DNA of 64,000 bases from Oscillospiraceae bacterium (lineage in GTDB: Bacteria > Bacillota > Clostridia > Oscillospirales > Acutalibacteraceae): the NCBI GenBank assembly GCA_015066245.1, contig SVOS01000001.1, positions 62,001-126,000 of the forward strand, given 5' to 3'. Below are positions 24,948 to 33,674 of this stretch, piece after piece. Positions within the stretch are counted from its first letter, which is position 1, and each line of letters starts with the position of its first letter. The notes under the pieces are model-generated. The model saw nothing but the letters and a program-made list of their open reading frames with translations, did no database searches and was not told the DNA's origin. The position numbers were made by a program, and so were the translations under genes.

Positions 24948-26147
24948 TTAATCTGTAACTGTAATCTGACGGTCTATACGCAGAGTTCTGCCCATATCGT
25001 CGGTGGCGTAGCAGCTTACAACATAGGTACCTGCTTTGTTTACATCAATATCGCCATCTACGCGGATTTTCGATGTGATATCGTTTCCGCAGGTATCAAC
25101 TGCACTAAGGCCGCCGTAAAGGTCTAAGGCACTGCCGATTCTGACGCTTGCTGCCTCTGCACCGAAAAGCTGAGGCTTAAGCTTTATATAGGGGTTGCCC
25201 TTTGTGTTGTCGGTGGGGTCATAATTAAGGCTGGCGGAGTTTTCTGTAAGCTTCATACCTGCAGGAGTTCCCAGAGGAGAAAACTTCTTCGAATTTGAGG
25301 AATTCACCACATGTACCAGCGTACCCTCTTTGCAGTTATCGTATATCCACTTGGCATCAGCTGCAGAGAGCCAGATGTTTTTGCTTGAGTTCTTTGCTCC
25401 CAGCTTGTTATAATCCTCAACCTTAAGAGAACCTGCATCTTCGGCAGAATAAGGAGTTGAGCAGAACATAAGCTGGTCACCCAGATAGCTTGCATAACAA
25501 TAGAAATTGCCGTCCTTAAGCTCTACCCACTGTGCCTTTTCGGATATTGCCTGCTCTATACGCTCGCCCTCGTCCTCAACCACCAAAGGTGACTTTGCGG
25601 TGCTGCACACCATAGCTCTGACAGCCTTGTTATAATCGCCGTTGGAATTATAGGTGAACACTGTCACAGTGCAGTCATACTCATTGACAATAATTGCATA
25701 AAGATTATTTTCGTCACCGCTTGCTTTGTTGCGGGATACATAATCAAGGTTTGAAGTCAGAGCGGTGGAGTAGGATGTGGTAGCCTTGGGTGCCTTTGTA
25801 ATCAGCATCTCATAGTCCACAGAGGCGGATTTTACCTTAGCGGTAATAATGACTTTGCCTTCTTTTTTGCCGTCTACTCTGCCGTTTGAGTCAACAGTGG
25901 CAATTTCGGGGTCGGATGAGCTCCACTGAACCTCGGACTCATAGTCGCTTTTTATGTTAACTGTAAGATACTCGTAGCTGCCTTTCTGGATTTCTCCGTC
26001 ATAATCCACAGCCGAAAAACCCATGCAACGTGCCTCGTCCTCGCTGCTCATAGCCTCAGGAGGAGCAATTTTTACTGCACATCCGCACAAGCTCAGCACA
26101 ATAGCAAGAACTGCCACAAGGGATATCAATCGTATTTTAAAGGACAT
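24948..26147 (-). CDS. Lipoprotein with Ig-like domains and a degenerate L,D-transpeptidase (YkuD) domain
   Basis: A protein of about 399 residues starting at MSFKIRL (26145-26147) after GGGAGG. A lipobox (LCGC) and a Big_2-like domain (YLTVNIKSDYESEVQWSSSDPEIA) are followed by a domain that tracks YkuD L,D-transpeptidases: NLYAIIVNEYDCTVTVFTYNS, AVRAMVCSTAKS, DYNKLGAKNSSKNIWLSAAD, AKWIYDNCKEGT. In active enzymes the core is a His in an LFHS-type motif and SHGCIRL; here these read MFCST and SSKNIWL, so the catalytic His and Cys are both missing. An Ig-like domain of the DUF5011 type ends the protein. Probably a non-catalytic wall-binding or decoy protein. Confidence 0.7.
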   Translation of the reverse strand: MSFKIRLISLVAVLAIVLSLCGCAVKIAPPEAMSSEDEARCMGFSAVDYDGEIQKGSYEYLTVNIKSDYESEVQWSSSDPEIATVDSNGRVDGKKEGKVIITAKVKSASVDYEMLITKAPKATTSYSTALTSNLDYVSRNKASGDENNLYAIIVNEYDCTVTVFTYNSNGDYNKAVRAMVCSTAKSPLVVEDEGERIEQAISEKAQWVELKDGNFYCYASYLGDQLMFCSTPYSAEDAGSLKVEDYNKLGAKNSSKNIWLSAADAKWIYDNCKEGTLVHVVNSSNSKKFSPLGTPAGMKLTENSASLNYDPTDNTKGNPYIKLKPQLFGAEAASVRIGSALDLYGGLSAVDTCGNDITSKIRVDGDIDVNKAGTYVVSCYATDDMGRTLRIDRQITVTD

Positions 26148-26181
26148 ACTTATGCCTCCCAAATCAATTTCATATATTTTA

Positions 26182-26210
26182 AGTATAGTACATTTTTAAT
26201 TCTAAATCAA
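26182..26210 (-). promoter_or_regulatory. Promoter of the L,D-transpeptidase-like gene
   Basis: Minus strand TTGATT, 17 nt, TATACT, about 35 nt before the chosen start. Confidence 0.55.
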
Positions 26211-26217
26211 GATTTTT

Positions 26218-26246
26218 TTGCAATATGTATTTATGTGTGTTACAAT
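26218..26246 (+). promoter_or_regulatory. Promoter of the rRNA methyltransferase operon
   Basis: TTGCAA, 17 nt, TACAAT, ending 32 nt before the GTG start. It abuts the divergent promoter on the other strand. Confidence 0.6.
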
Positions 26247-26278
26247 ATGTATGAACAAAAGTCAGGGAGGCGATTTAT

Positions 26279-27427
26279 GTGGATAATACAAAATACTGCA
26301 AGGTGCTTAAGAAGTGCAGCGGATGCCAGCTTTCAAACCTTCAGTACCAGGACCAGCTCAAGCTCAAACAATCCATACTTCGCCGCACCTTTGCAGGCCT
26401 TGTGAAGCCCCGCAGAATATTGGGTGCTCAGTCGCCTCTTTTCTATCGCAACAAGGCACAGATTGTATTCAAACGCGAAAAAGGCAGAATTAATTTCGGC
26501 ATATATCAGTCCTCGGACCATGGTATCGTCATCACTGACAACTGTCCCCTGCACACCGACACCGCCAACAGTATCTCCCTGACACTTTCAAAGCTTTTCT
26601 ACAAATTTTCGCTGAGTCCCTACGATTTCAGAAGAAGAAACGGCTTTGTGCGAAGTGTGGTTATCCGCGAAGGCTTTATGACGGGCGAAGTCCTTGTGAA
26701 TATTGTTGCCTCCAAAAACACCTTTGAGAAAGAAAAGGATTTTGCAAAGGCAATTATCAAAGCCCACCCCGAAATAAAAAGCATAATCATCACCGAAAGC
26801 CAGAGTGCAAAGCTTACTCAGGGCGGCAACCCAAGGGTTATCTTCGGCAAAGAATATATAAGCGACATCCTCTGCGGTCTTGAATTCAGAATCGGCTACA
26901 ATACATTTTATCAGATAAACCCTGTGCAAACCGAAGTGCTTTACAACACCGCCATAAATATGGCAGAGCTTACTGAAAATGACGTGGTGCTGGATGCCTA
27001 CTGCGGAATAGGCACAATCTCCCTTGCAGTCTCAAGCAAATGCCGCAAGGTTGTGGGCGTTGAGCTTAACGAAAGCTCCATCGAAAATGCCAGAGAAAAC
27101 GCAAGGATAAATAATATTACCAACGCTGAATTTTACGCAAATGACGTGAAAAAGCAGATAAAAATTCTGCTTTCCAAGGGTATGGATTTTGACGTATGCT
27201 TTGTTGACCCTCCGCGAATGGGCTGCGACATTGATTTTCTCAGAAGTATTGTCAGTGCCGGTATTGAAAGAATAGTATATATATCCTGCAACATCGACAC
27301 CCAGGCAAGAGACCTCAGGTTTTTAGCCAAAAACGGCTACGAAATCAAATCCCAGCAGGGCGTGGATATGTTCCCCTACACCAGACACATCGAAAGCATA
27401 GTTTATCTCAAAAAAACAACTATGTAA
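26279..27427 (+). CDS. 23S rRNA (uracil-5-)-methyltransferase, RlmC/RlmD type
   Basis: A 382-residue SAM-dependent RNA m5U methyltransferase of the TrmA/RumA family. The N-terminal cysteine cluster YCKVLKKCSGCQL plus a later NCPLH fits the 4Fe-4S site. The SAM motif is VLDAYCGIGTISL, the nucleophile Cys is in YISCNIDTQARDL, and the basic Glu is in YTRHIESIVYL. It lacks the N-terminal TRAM domain, like RlmC and unlike typical RlmD, so the exact uridine target is uncertain. Start is GTG after GGGAGG; the ATG two bases earlier is out of frame. It heads a three-gene operon. Confidence 0.9.
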   Translation: MDNTKYCKVLKKCSGCQLSNLQYQDQLKLKQSILRRTFAGLVKPRRILGAQSPLFYRNKAQIVFKREKGRINFGIYQSSDHGIVITDNCPLHTDTANSISLTLSKLFYKFSLSPYDFRRRNGFVRSVVIREGFMTGEVLVNIVASKNTFEKEKDFAKAIIKAHPEIKSIIITESQSAKLTQGGNPRVIFGKEYISDILCGLEFRIGYNTFYQINPVQTEVLYNTAINMAELTENDVVLDAYCGIGTISLAVSSKCRKVVGVELNESSIENARENARINNITNAEFYANDVKKQIKILLSKGMDFDVCFVDPPRMGCDIDFLRSIVSAGIERIVYISCNIDTQARDLRFLAKNGYEIKSQQGVDMFPYTRHIESIVYLKKTTM

Positions 27428-27463
27428 TTTTCAAATCACCACTTGTCTTAAGGAAGTGAAGCC

Positions 27464-28045
27464 ATGGAAAATAAAAAGAGCAAGCCCAGCTTTGCGGCTG
27501 TGCTGATGTATGTTATCATAGGCATCTGCCTCTGTGCAGCAGCGGTATTTCTGGGGCTTTATTACACCAAAGTACTTTATTCAACCGTAATTCTGTGGCT
27601 TGGTATAGTGAGCTTTACAATTATGTATCATTTATGGATGCGTATAATCATGGGCAACGCTACAAAGCTATTCAGAATTAATTATCAGAATTTCTGGTTC
27701 CGCGAAAAGAAATTTGAGAAAAAGATGTATAAATTTCTCAGGGTGAAACGCTGGAAAAACAAAACCCTGACCTATAATCCCGAGCTTTACGACATAAATA
27801 CCCGTACCCCCGAAGAAATTGCCTTTACTACGGCAAAATCCGAGCTGGACCACATTATCAATGTGCTGATTGCTTTTTCTACGGTTTTATTCGGACTTTT
27901 GTGGGGTATGACGTGGATTTTTGCGTTGACTGCATTTTTTGCGGCAATTTTTGACTCGCAGTTCATTATAATTCAGCGTTACAACCGCCCAAGGCTCGTA
28001 AAGCTTATTGAAAGAGAAAAAAGAAAACAGGTAAGTAAAATATGA
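27464..28045 (+). CDS. Membrane protein, possibly CrtO-acyltransferase-like
   Basis: A 193-residue protein with two N-terminal helices (about 12-35, 38-58), a basic cytoplasmic segment (WFREKKFEKKMYKFLRVKRWKNKTLTYNPELYD) and two C-terminal helices (about 128-165). The W-K-x-K-x-L-T pattern followed by a conserved SELDH segment is reminiscent of the glycosyl-4,4'-diaponeurosporenoate acyltransferase family, but the match is loose and no carotenoid genes are near. Its stop overlaps the next start as ATGA, indicating coupled translation. Confidence 0.5.
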   Translation: MENKKSKPSFAAVLMYVIIGICLCAAAVFLGLYYTKVLYSTVILWLGIVSFTIMYHLWMRIIMGNATKLFRINYQNFWFREKKFEKKMYKFLRVKRWKNKTLTYNPELYDINTRTPEEIAFTTAKSELDHIINVLIAFSTVLFGLLWGMTWIFALTAFFAAIFDSQFIIIQRYNRPRLVKLIEREKRKQVSKI

Positions 28046-28584
28046 AAGCACTGAAACACTTTATAACCATTACCAAACATCGTCACAAGGTTATTTCTCA
28101 CTGCAAAAAGGCAGGAATTCTGTGGCAGGGATTAAGACACGATTTGTCAAAGTATTCTCCCACAGAGTTTCTCACAGGTGCAAAGCATTATCTGGGTACC
28201 AGAAGCCCCAACGAGGCAGAGCGTGAGGAATACGGCTACTCAAAAGCATGGCTTCACCACAAGGGCAGAAACCGACACCACTTTGAATACTGGACCGACT
28301 ACTGTCCCAAAACCCGTCGGGTTGAGCCTGTGAGGATGCCCTACAACTATGTTGCCGAGATGTTCTGCGACAGAATTGCCGCCAGCAAAATCTACAACAA
28401 AGACGCTTACACCGACGCTCATCCTCTGGCATATTTTGAGCGTTCAAAGGCAACCCGATTTATCCACCCCGACACAAGTGCCGACCTTGAGGAGCTTCTT
28501 GTGATGCTCAAGGAAAAAGGCGAAAAAGAGACCTTTGCCTATCTTAAGAAAAAGGTTAAAGAATATAAGAAATCATCAAAATAA
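28042..28584 (+). CDS. DUF5662 family protein
   Basis: A 180-residue cytoplasmic protein matching the DUF5662 pattern: HFITITKHRHKVISHCKKAGILWQGLRHDLSKYSPTEF, then AWLHHKGRNRHHFEYW and MPYNYVAEMFCDRIAASKIY. The many conserved His and Asp residues suggest an HD-like metal site, though no activity is established that I know. It overlaps the upstream membrane gene by 4 nt and ends before a strong terminator. Confidence 0.8.
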   Translation: MKALKHFITITKHRHKVISHCKKAGILWQGLRHDLSKYSPTEFLTGAKHYLGTRSPNEAEREEYGYSKAWLHHKGRNRHHFEYWTDYCPKTRRVEPVRMPYNYVAEMFCDRIAASKIYNKDAYTDAHPLAYFERSKATRFIHPDTSADLEELLVMLKEKGEKETFAYLKKKVKEYKKSSK

Positions 28585-28589
28585 ATCAC

Positions 28590-28622
28590 AACCCGGAGCA
28601 TACATTGTGTGTGCTCCGGGTT
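28590..28622. terminator. Terminator between DUF5662 and the CBM26-dockerin gene
   Basis: Stem AACCCGGAGCA/TGCTCCGGGTT followed by TTTGTATC on the plus strand. It may also end the convergent dockerin transcript. Confidence 0.75.
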
Positions 28623-28628
28623 TTTGTA

Positions 28629-30674
28629 TCAGATTATATTGGCAAGTTTTTTCTGGATGGTTGTAGCATCTTTGATGTTCACCTTGTAGTCCAGGTTGTA
28701 ATCTGCAACTCCGATTGCATAGTTATAGAATGTCTCAATCTTTGCAAGATACTTCTGGATAAGTGTTACATCACGGATGTTTAATTTTCCGTCATCATTT
28801 ACATCGCCTGTAAAAGGAATAAGTGTTTCGTCAAAGCTTGCAGAGGTGGGATTGTTTGTCTGGAATGAGCAGGTATAGAATTCGTCACCTTTTTCACGGG
28901 TAATTCCGTACTCGCCGTTACCGTAGTAATAGTACCATTCGCCTGATACGGGGCCTTCCCAGTAGTGACCGCTGACGGGTGCATAAGGAGTACAAATATA
29001 AATCATTCCGTCAAAGCTCTCGACACCGTCGGGATAAAGAACACAATCTCCGGGCTCGTAAAAATCTGCACTGCCATTGCTTATACGATAGGCACAGTTA
29101 TAGGTGTCTGCCTCGGGGTCATAACCGCCGTCAAAGAAGTTGTTCCAGACAATCTCAGTTACATCCTTGGGCACATCGTAATAATAAACACCCTCAACAT
29201 CAGCTTTTTTAGCCTCATATCCGGGGTACTCTTTGCAGGCATCTGTGCCTTCCCACCAATAAATACCTACGGTGTCGGAATACTCGTTGTCAAGCCAGAA
29301 AGCAGGTCTGTAGAAATAATATCTGTTTGTTCCTGCCTGGTCATCAGTAGCAGGAACCGTAGGAACTTCCTCAGGTTCGCTTGTTGCAGGAACAGTTGCG
29401 GTAGTTGTTGTAATTTCTGAAGGCTCGGTTGAAGTTGTAACCTTTGGCTCTGTAGCTTCGGTAGTAATCACGGGCTCTGTAGGCTCTGTGACTACTGATG
29501 AGGGAGCCTCGGTGGGGTCTGTGGAAGATGTGGACGGATTTGTGGCAGACGAGCTGCTTTCCTGAGGCTCGGTTACAGTAGTGTTAATCTCAGGCACATA
29601 ATCGAACCAATCGTATAAAAGACTATCCGCGTCCAGACATTTTGCGGTCATGGTGCTGTCGGGATTGATAAGGTCGTTTGTGTAGTTGATATTTGCTCCG
29701 TCAGAGAAAACCACGTTGCCTTCTTTTGGAAGGTCAACAGACCAGATTTCACCGCCTTCATGAGTACAAAGTTTGCCGGGGAAGTTGCCGAACTCCATAA
29801 CACCCTCGTCAGTCCATGTATAAGCATAAACCTTTTCAAAGCCAGCGGTGTTTTCAAAGTAAACCTTTACAAAATCATCGGGAGCAACAGATGTGGGCTC
29901 GGTGATTTCGGTGGTGATTGTAGGCTCAGTGGGGTCTGTAGGAATGGAAAATTCCCACTCAAGGATATAGTCATCGTGTTCGTCCATGCCTTTATACACA
30001 GCAACATTTGTATCCTTGGGGGCTTCAAGAGCATTACTTTGACCACCGTCGATACTGAACATCACGTTTGTGCAGTTGTTGGGAATGAAAGCCTCCCAAA
30101 TGCCGTTATCAAGCTGCTTGCATTTTTTGCCGGGCCATAATCCCAGGGCTTCTTCGCCGGTCTCCTGATCCCATACATAAACACTTACATATCTCCATGT
30201 GGTGTCTTTTGCATCCACATATACTGTGTAGCCTTCCTGAGGAACATCGGGCTTTGTCTCATCGGGTGTTGCATGAAAATCAACCACACACTGAATCTGA
30301 GAAGAACATACTGTGCCCATGTTATCCTTAACATTAACTGTAATATCATAGGTTTTGTTCTCACCCAAAAACATATACTTGAAATCCGATGTTGAATAGT
30401 CAGACATAATACCGTCCAGAGCGTAGCTATAGGTATAGGGAGCTACACCGCCACTGGGGGTTGCACTTACCTTATGATACTGATATCTGCCGTCAACAAA
30501 CACCGCCTCTGCCTCAATGCTGAGAAAAAGCACATTATCATCAGGTGAAATAGGGGTATTGGGGCCAAAGTTGTTTTCGGGTACATCTGCTGATGCTGAC
30601 ATAACAGAAAAAGCACTGAAAATCATCATCACTGCCAAAACAGCGGTTAAAACTTTTACGATAGGTTTTCTCAT
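28629..30674 (-). CDS. Secreted starch-binding protein with CBM26-like modules and dockerin
   Basis: A 681-residue exported protein. After the signal peptide there is a PKD-like domain (about 45-130: SATPSGGVAPYTYSYALDG). Two CBM26-like modules follow: YTVYVDAKDTTWRYVSVYVWD with LGLWPGKKC and MFSIDGG, then VKVYFENTAGFEKVYAYTW with FGNFPGKLC and VVFSDGA. A long Thr/Pro/Glu linker leads to another beta-rich module (NRYYFYRPAFWLDNE, IYWWEGTD) and a dockerin (GDVNDDGKLNIRDVTLIQKYL, second half KVNIKDATTIQKKLANI). No catalytic domain is visible. The layout recalls starch-adherence proteins of R. bromii amylosomes; binding starch as a scaffold-attached adaptor is the likely role. Confidence 0.82.
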   Translation of the reverse strand: MRKPIVKVLTAVLAVMMIFSAFSVMSASADVPENNFGPNTPISPDDNVLFLSIEAEAVFVDGRYQYHKVSATPSGGVAPYTYSYALDGIMSDYSTSDFKYMFLGENKTYDITVNVKDNMGTVCSSQIQCVVDFHATPDETKPDVPQEGYTVYVDAKDTTWRYVSVYVWDQETGEEALGLWPGKKCKQLDNGIWEAFIPNNCTNVMFSIDGGQSNALEAPKDTNVAVYKGMDEHDDYILEWEFSIPTDPTEPTITTEITEPTSVAPDDFVKVYFENTAGFEKVYAYTWTDEGVMEFGNFPGKLCTHEGGEIWSVDLPKEGNVVFSDGANINYTNDLINPDSTMTAKCLDADSLLYDWFDYVPEINTTVTEPQESSSSATNPSTSSTDPTEAPSSVVTEPTEPVITTEATEPKVTTSTEPSEITTTTATVPATSEPEEVPTVPATDDQAGTNRYYFYRPAFWLDNEYSDTVGIYWWEGTDACKEYPGYEAKKADVEGVYYYDVPKDVTEIVWNNFFDGGYDPEADTYNCAYRISNGSADFYEPGDCVLYPDGVESFDGMIYICTPYAPVSGHYWEGPVSGEWYYYYGNGEYGITREKGDEFYTCSFQTNNPTSASFDETLIPFTGDVNDDGKLNIRDVTLIQKYLAKIETFYNYAIGVADYNLDYKVNIKDATTIQKKLANII

Positions 30675-30797
30675 AAAAAATTCCTCCGTTAATTAATATC
30701 CTCAATATAATATTATCACTGCATCTGATAGCATACAAGTCAACTTTTATCTACAATTTAAACAAATATTAGCTTATATATAAAAAGATGCCGTATT

Positions 30798-32519
30798 TTA
30801 CAGCATCTTTTCGTGATTTATGTAATTATCAGAATTTTTAAGTTTAAGCTTTCCCTCGGCATCAATCTCGGCAACTGAGTCGCAGTATCTGAGCATTGAT
30901 TTGCGGTGAGTGATAATAAAGCAGGTTTTTCCCTTAAGCTCTGAAAGTCGCTGAAGAATTCTTCCTTCGCAGGCTTCGTCAAGAGCTGAGGTAGCCTCGT
31001 CCAGAATCAGCACAGGTCGGTCTCTCAGAATTGCTCTGGCAATGGCTATTCGCTGTGCCTGTCCCTCGGACATTCCGCCTGCTTTCTCTGAGAGTGTCAT
31101 ATCAAGACCTCTGGGATTTGCTCGTACAAACTCTCCTGCCTCTGCAAAATCCAGGGCTTTCATCATATCCTCTTCGGTAGCGTTTTTGTCCGCGGTAAGA
31201 AGGTTGGACTTTACCGTGCCCGAAATCAGCGTATTGCCCTGAGGTACATAGGAGATAAAACGTCTTGAATCAGGAGAAATCTCCTCCTTTTTGCCGTCTG
31301 TGACAAACTCTGCCTTGCCGCAATCGGGGCTTATAAGGGACAACAGCATTCGTATAAGGGTGGTTTTGCCTGCACCCGAGGCACCCACAATGCCAATCCG
31401 CTGACCGCTTGCAACCGTTAGATTTATATTGTCGAGAATCTTCTGGTCATCGTAGGTAAAGCTCACTCCCTCAAATCTTAAGCCTACATTTTCGGGGATA
31501 TCGGTACATCCCTTGTACTCATCCGCAGGGATATCGGTGATCTCTCTGAGGCGTTTAGCCGCAACCACTGCCGACAAACTGCGGGGAATTATTGCACCAA
31601 GACTCTTGATGGTACCCTGAAGTACACTGACAAGTGACAAAAACAGAGTCATGGTGCCGTATGTGTAGCCGCTGTCAGGCTGAGAAAGTCTGTATGCACA
31701 CCATGAGAAAGCCACAACGTAGCCGATGTTATACACAAGCTTCATCATAATGCTCATCAACGCACCCAGACGTGCACTTTTCATCACCAGAGAGAGCCTT
31801 TCTTTGCGTATATCCTCAAAGCGATCGTTGTTTTCGTCTTCCTGCTGAAAGCTCTTTGTTATCTGGATATTAGCCAAAGTTTCCTGAAAAAACGAATAAT
31901 ACTCCGACTCGCTGTCTCTGAGTTTTACCTGATATCTTACATATTTTCTGCGAAAAGCCGTGCCTGCAATCACACCCAGAGGACCGACCACCAAGCCGAC
32001 CAACGCCATAACAGGGTCAAAATACAAAAGTATTCCTGCCACAATCACCAGCTCCAGAAAAGACACAATCGCTGACGGAACAATGGAAATTATGGCGCTT
32101 GCAATGGTGTTGACGTCCCCTGTCAGACGAGACAGAATGTTGGCGGAGTGGAATTTGCTTATATTAAACCATCTGCCTCGCTGCACTCGGTCAAACATCC
32201 TTGCTCTGACAGAAAATGCAAACTTCTCGCCAACATAGCTGGAAAAAAGCGTGGCAAAAAATCCCATGAGAATTGTAATAAGCGTAGTCAGCAGCATAAC
32301 TGCAATATACAAAGTAAAATTCTGAGAATCAGCACTTGTGGCAGTATCCACCACAAACTTGCCTGCAACGGTGGACGAAAGCGTCACGACCATTGTCAGC
32401 AGATTAATGCCCAAAAAGCCGAAAGTATAGCCTCTGAAGCCTTTTGACTGCTTAAAAACCCACACAAGGTTACCCTTGAGCTCCTTTAATTCTCTCATAA
32501 AATTGTGTTTGCCTGCCAT
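30798..32519 (-). CDS. ABC exporter, fused permease and ATPase
   Basis: A protein of about 573 residues: six-helix exporter domain (about 20-310) followed by an ATPase with Walker A GASGAGKTT, Walker [15 protein letters not shown] and an H-loop ITHRKS. The signature is MSEGQAQR in place of LSGGQ, seen in some peptide or lipid exporters. I use the ATG giving MAGKHNF (32517-32519), after GAGGTGAAAG. It lies downstream of the HprK-like kinase gene on the same strand, with about 95 nt between, so they may be cotranscribed. Substrate unknown; context suggests a surface polymer or peptide. Confidence 0.85.
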   Translation of the reverse strand: MAGKHNFMRELKELKGNLVWVFKQSKGFRGYTFGFLGINLLTMVVTLSSTVAGKFVVDTATSADSQNFTLYIAVMLLTTLITILMGFFATLFSSYVGEKFAFSVRARMFDRVQRGRWFNISKFHSANILSRLTGDVNTIASAIISIVPSAIVSFLELVIVAGILLYFDPVMALVGLVVGPLGVIAGTAFRRKYVRYQVKLRDSESEYYSFFQETLANIQITKSFQQEDENNDRFEDIRKERLSLVMKSARLGALMSIMMKLVYNIGYVVAFSWCAYRLSQPDSGYTYGTMTLFLSLVSVLQGTIKSLGAIIPRSLSAVVAAKRLREITDIPADEYKGCTDIPENVGLRFEGVSFTYDDQKILDNINLTVASGQRIGIVGASGAGKTTLIRMLLSLISPDCGKAEFVTDGKKEEISPDSRRFISYVPQGNTLISGTVKSNLLTADKNATEEDMMKALDFAEAGEFVRANPRGLDMTLSEKAGGMSEGQAQRIAIARAILRDRPVLILDEATSALDEACEGRILQRLSELKGKTCFIITHRKSMLRYCDSVAEIDAEGKLKLKNSDNYINHEKML

Positions 32520-32613
32520 ACTTTCACCTCTTTTCCATATAATTATATCACAAAAACTCATTATATCAATACAAAAAGAAAAACGGCAGAGATATCTGCC
32601 GTCTTATATATGT

Positions 32614-33456
32614 TCAGTTGTTATCAAGTGCCTCTTCCAATGCCTTTACCGCGGTTTCGTCAGCAACACAGCTCAAATGATACACAGGCACATTTTCTGC
32701 AATCTCAAGAACTGTATCGGTGGCTTTTTCCACGTCGTTTCTGTGCCAGATATTAAGGGTTATGCCCTCCCATATCCGCTTAAATGCCCTGAGCCCCGAA
32801 AGCTTTATTACGGTGTTTACGTTGCTCTGGCTGAGATACACCACAGCCCTGACTTTGCAGGTGTGATTTATCCTGACACCCGACGAGCCGCAATAAGGAA
32901 TACCTGCTGCCACAACACCGTCCTTTGTAAGCATAACCGCTGCTCTGTCGCCGTTTATGAGACGTGCTCCTCTGGTGTCCTGCCAGAGCTTAGCCTGGGT
33001 GGACTTGCCTGTGCCCGAGGGTGCGGTAAAAAGTATTGCCTCGTCGCCATATACTATGTATGAGCAGTGCAGAAGGATGCCCTTATTTTCGGTAATATTA
33101 TGCTCAAGCTCCATTGCCGTCAGCAGGGATTTTTCGTTTGCGGCATCGGATTTTATCTCGGTTCTTACATAATCGTCTTTAGCCTCTATCCTGAGATATG
33201 CCTTCGACAAATCTCCCGATTTGACACCCTCGTATCTTATATATCCTTTGCCGTTTTTGTATACAACCCTCATGGTGTCGTCGTAGATTTTGCTGCCCTG
33301 AGGCAGAGACAACTCATCTTTTACAAAAACCTCTAAGCTGCGGCTTTTGTCTGAAGACGCAGATACAAAATTCTCAAGAATTTCGCCAACGGTGATTTTG
33401 TCCCCGTCACCGCTTACGCAGTATTTAATTTTTGCTATCTCAAAATATTTATCCAT
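32614..33456 (-). CDS. HPr-kinase-like P-loop protein
   Basis: A 280-residue protein. The N-terminal half is of unknown fold; the C-terminal half has the P-loop FTAPSGTGKSTQAKLW, GARLINGDRA and ISC-like residues resembling the HprK C-terminal domain. Such proteins occur beside nucleotidyltransferases, PqqD-like proteins and ABC exporters in surface-polymer and modified-peptide loci, where they are predicted to phosphorylate small molecules or peptides. They are not the classical HPr kinase, which has a different N-domain. It is divergent from the nucleotidyltransferase gene, with back-to-back promoters. Confidence 0.7.
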   Translation of the reverse strand: MDKYFEIAKIKYCVSGDGDKITVGEILENFVSASSDKSRSLEVFVKDELSLPQGSKIYDDTMRVVYKNGKGYIRYEGVKSGDLSKAYLRIEAKDDYVRTEIKSDAANEKSLLTAMELEHNITENKGILLHCSYIVYGDEAILFTAPSGTGKSTQAKLWQDTRGARLINGDRAAVMLTKDGVVAAGIPYCGSSGVRINHTCKVRAVVYLSQSNVNTVIKLSGLRAFKRIWEGITLNIWHRNDVEKATDTVLEIAENVPVYHLSCVADETAVKALEEALDNN

Positions 33457-33505
33457 ATTATCTCACAAAATCCCCGAAATTCTTGTCCTTCAGATATTTT
33501 TATAA

Positions 33506-33535
33506 ATTATAACATTCCACCTTTTTTTGTGTCAA
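33506..33535 (-). promoter_or_regulatory. Promoter of the HprK-like kinase gene
   Basis: Minus strand TTGACA, 18 nt, TATAAT. Confidence 0.65.
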
Positions 33536-33585
33536 GCTTATGAAAAATGTCGTTGGTAAATCTTGGTCTTACCTATATAAATGTG

Positions 33586-33614
33586 TTGCAAAAGAAAGAT
33601 AAATAAGGTATAAT
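33586..33614 (+). promoter_or_regulatory. Promoter of the exopolysaccharide-type operon
   Basis: TTGCAA, 17 nt, TATAAT, ending 60 nt before the start at 33675. Confidence 0.7.
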
Positions 33615-33674
33615 AAGATATTAAAATATGTCAATTTGCAGACAAAATCAAGCAAAGGCAAAAGGGTGGTAAAA

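Noticed and set aside
27464-28045. Firm assignment as a carotenoid acyltransferase
   Set aside because: The resemblance is loose and there are no carotenoid genes in the window; kept only as a possibility.
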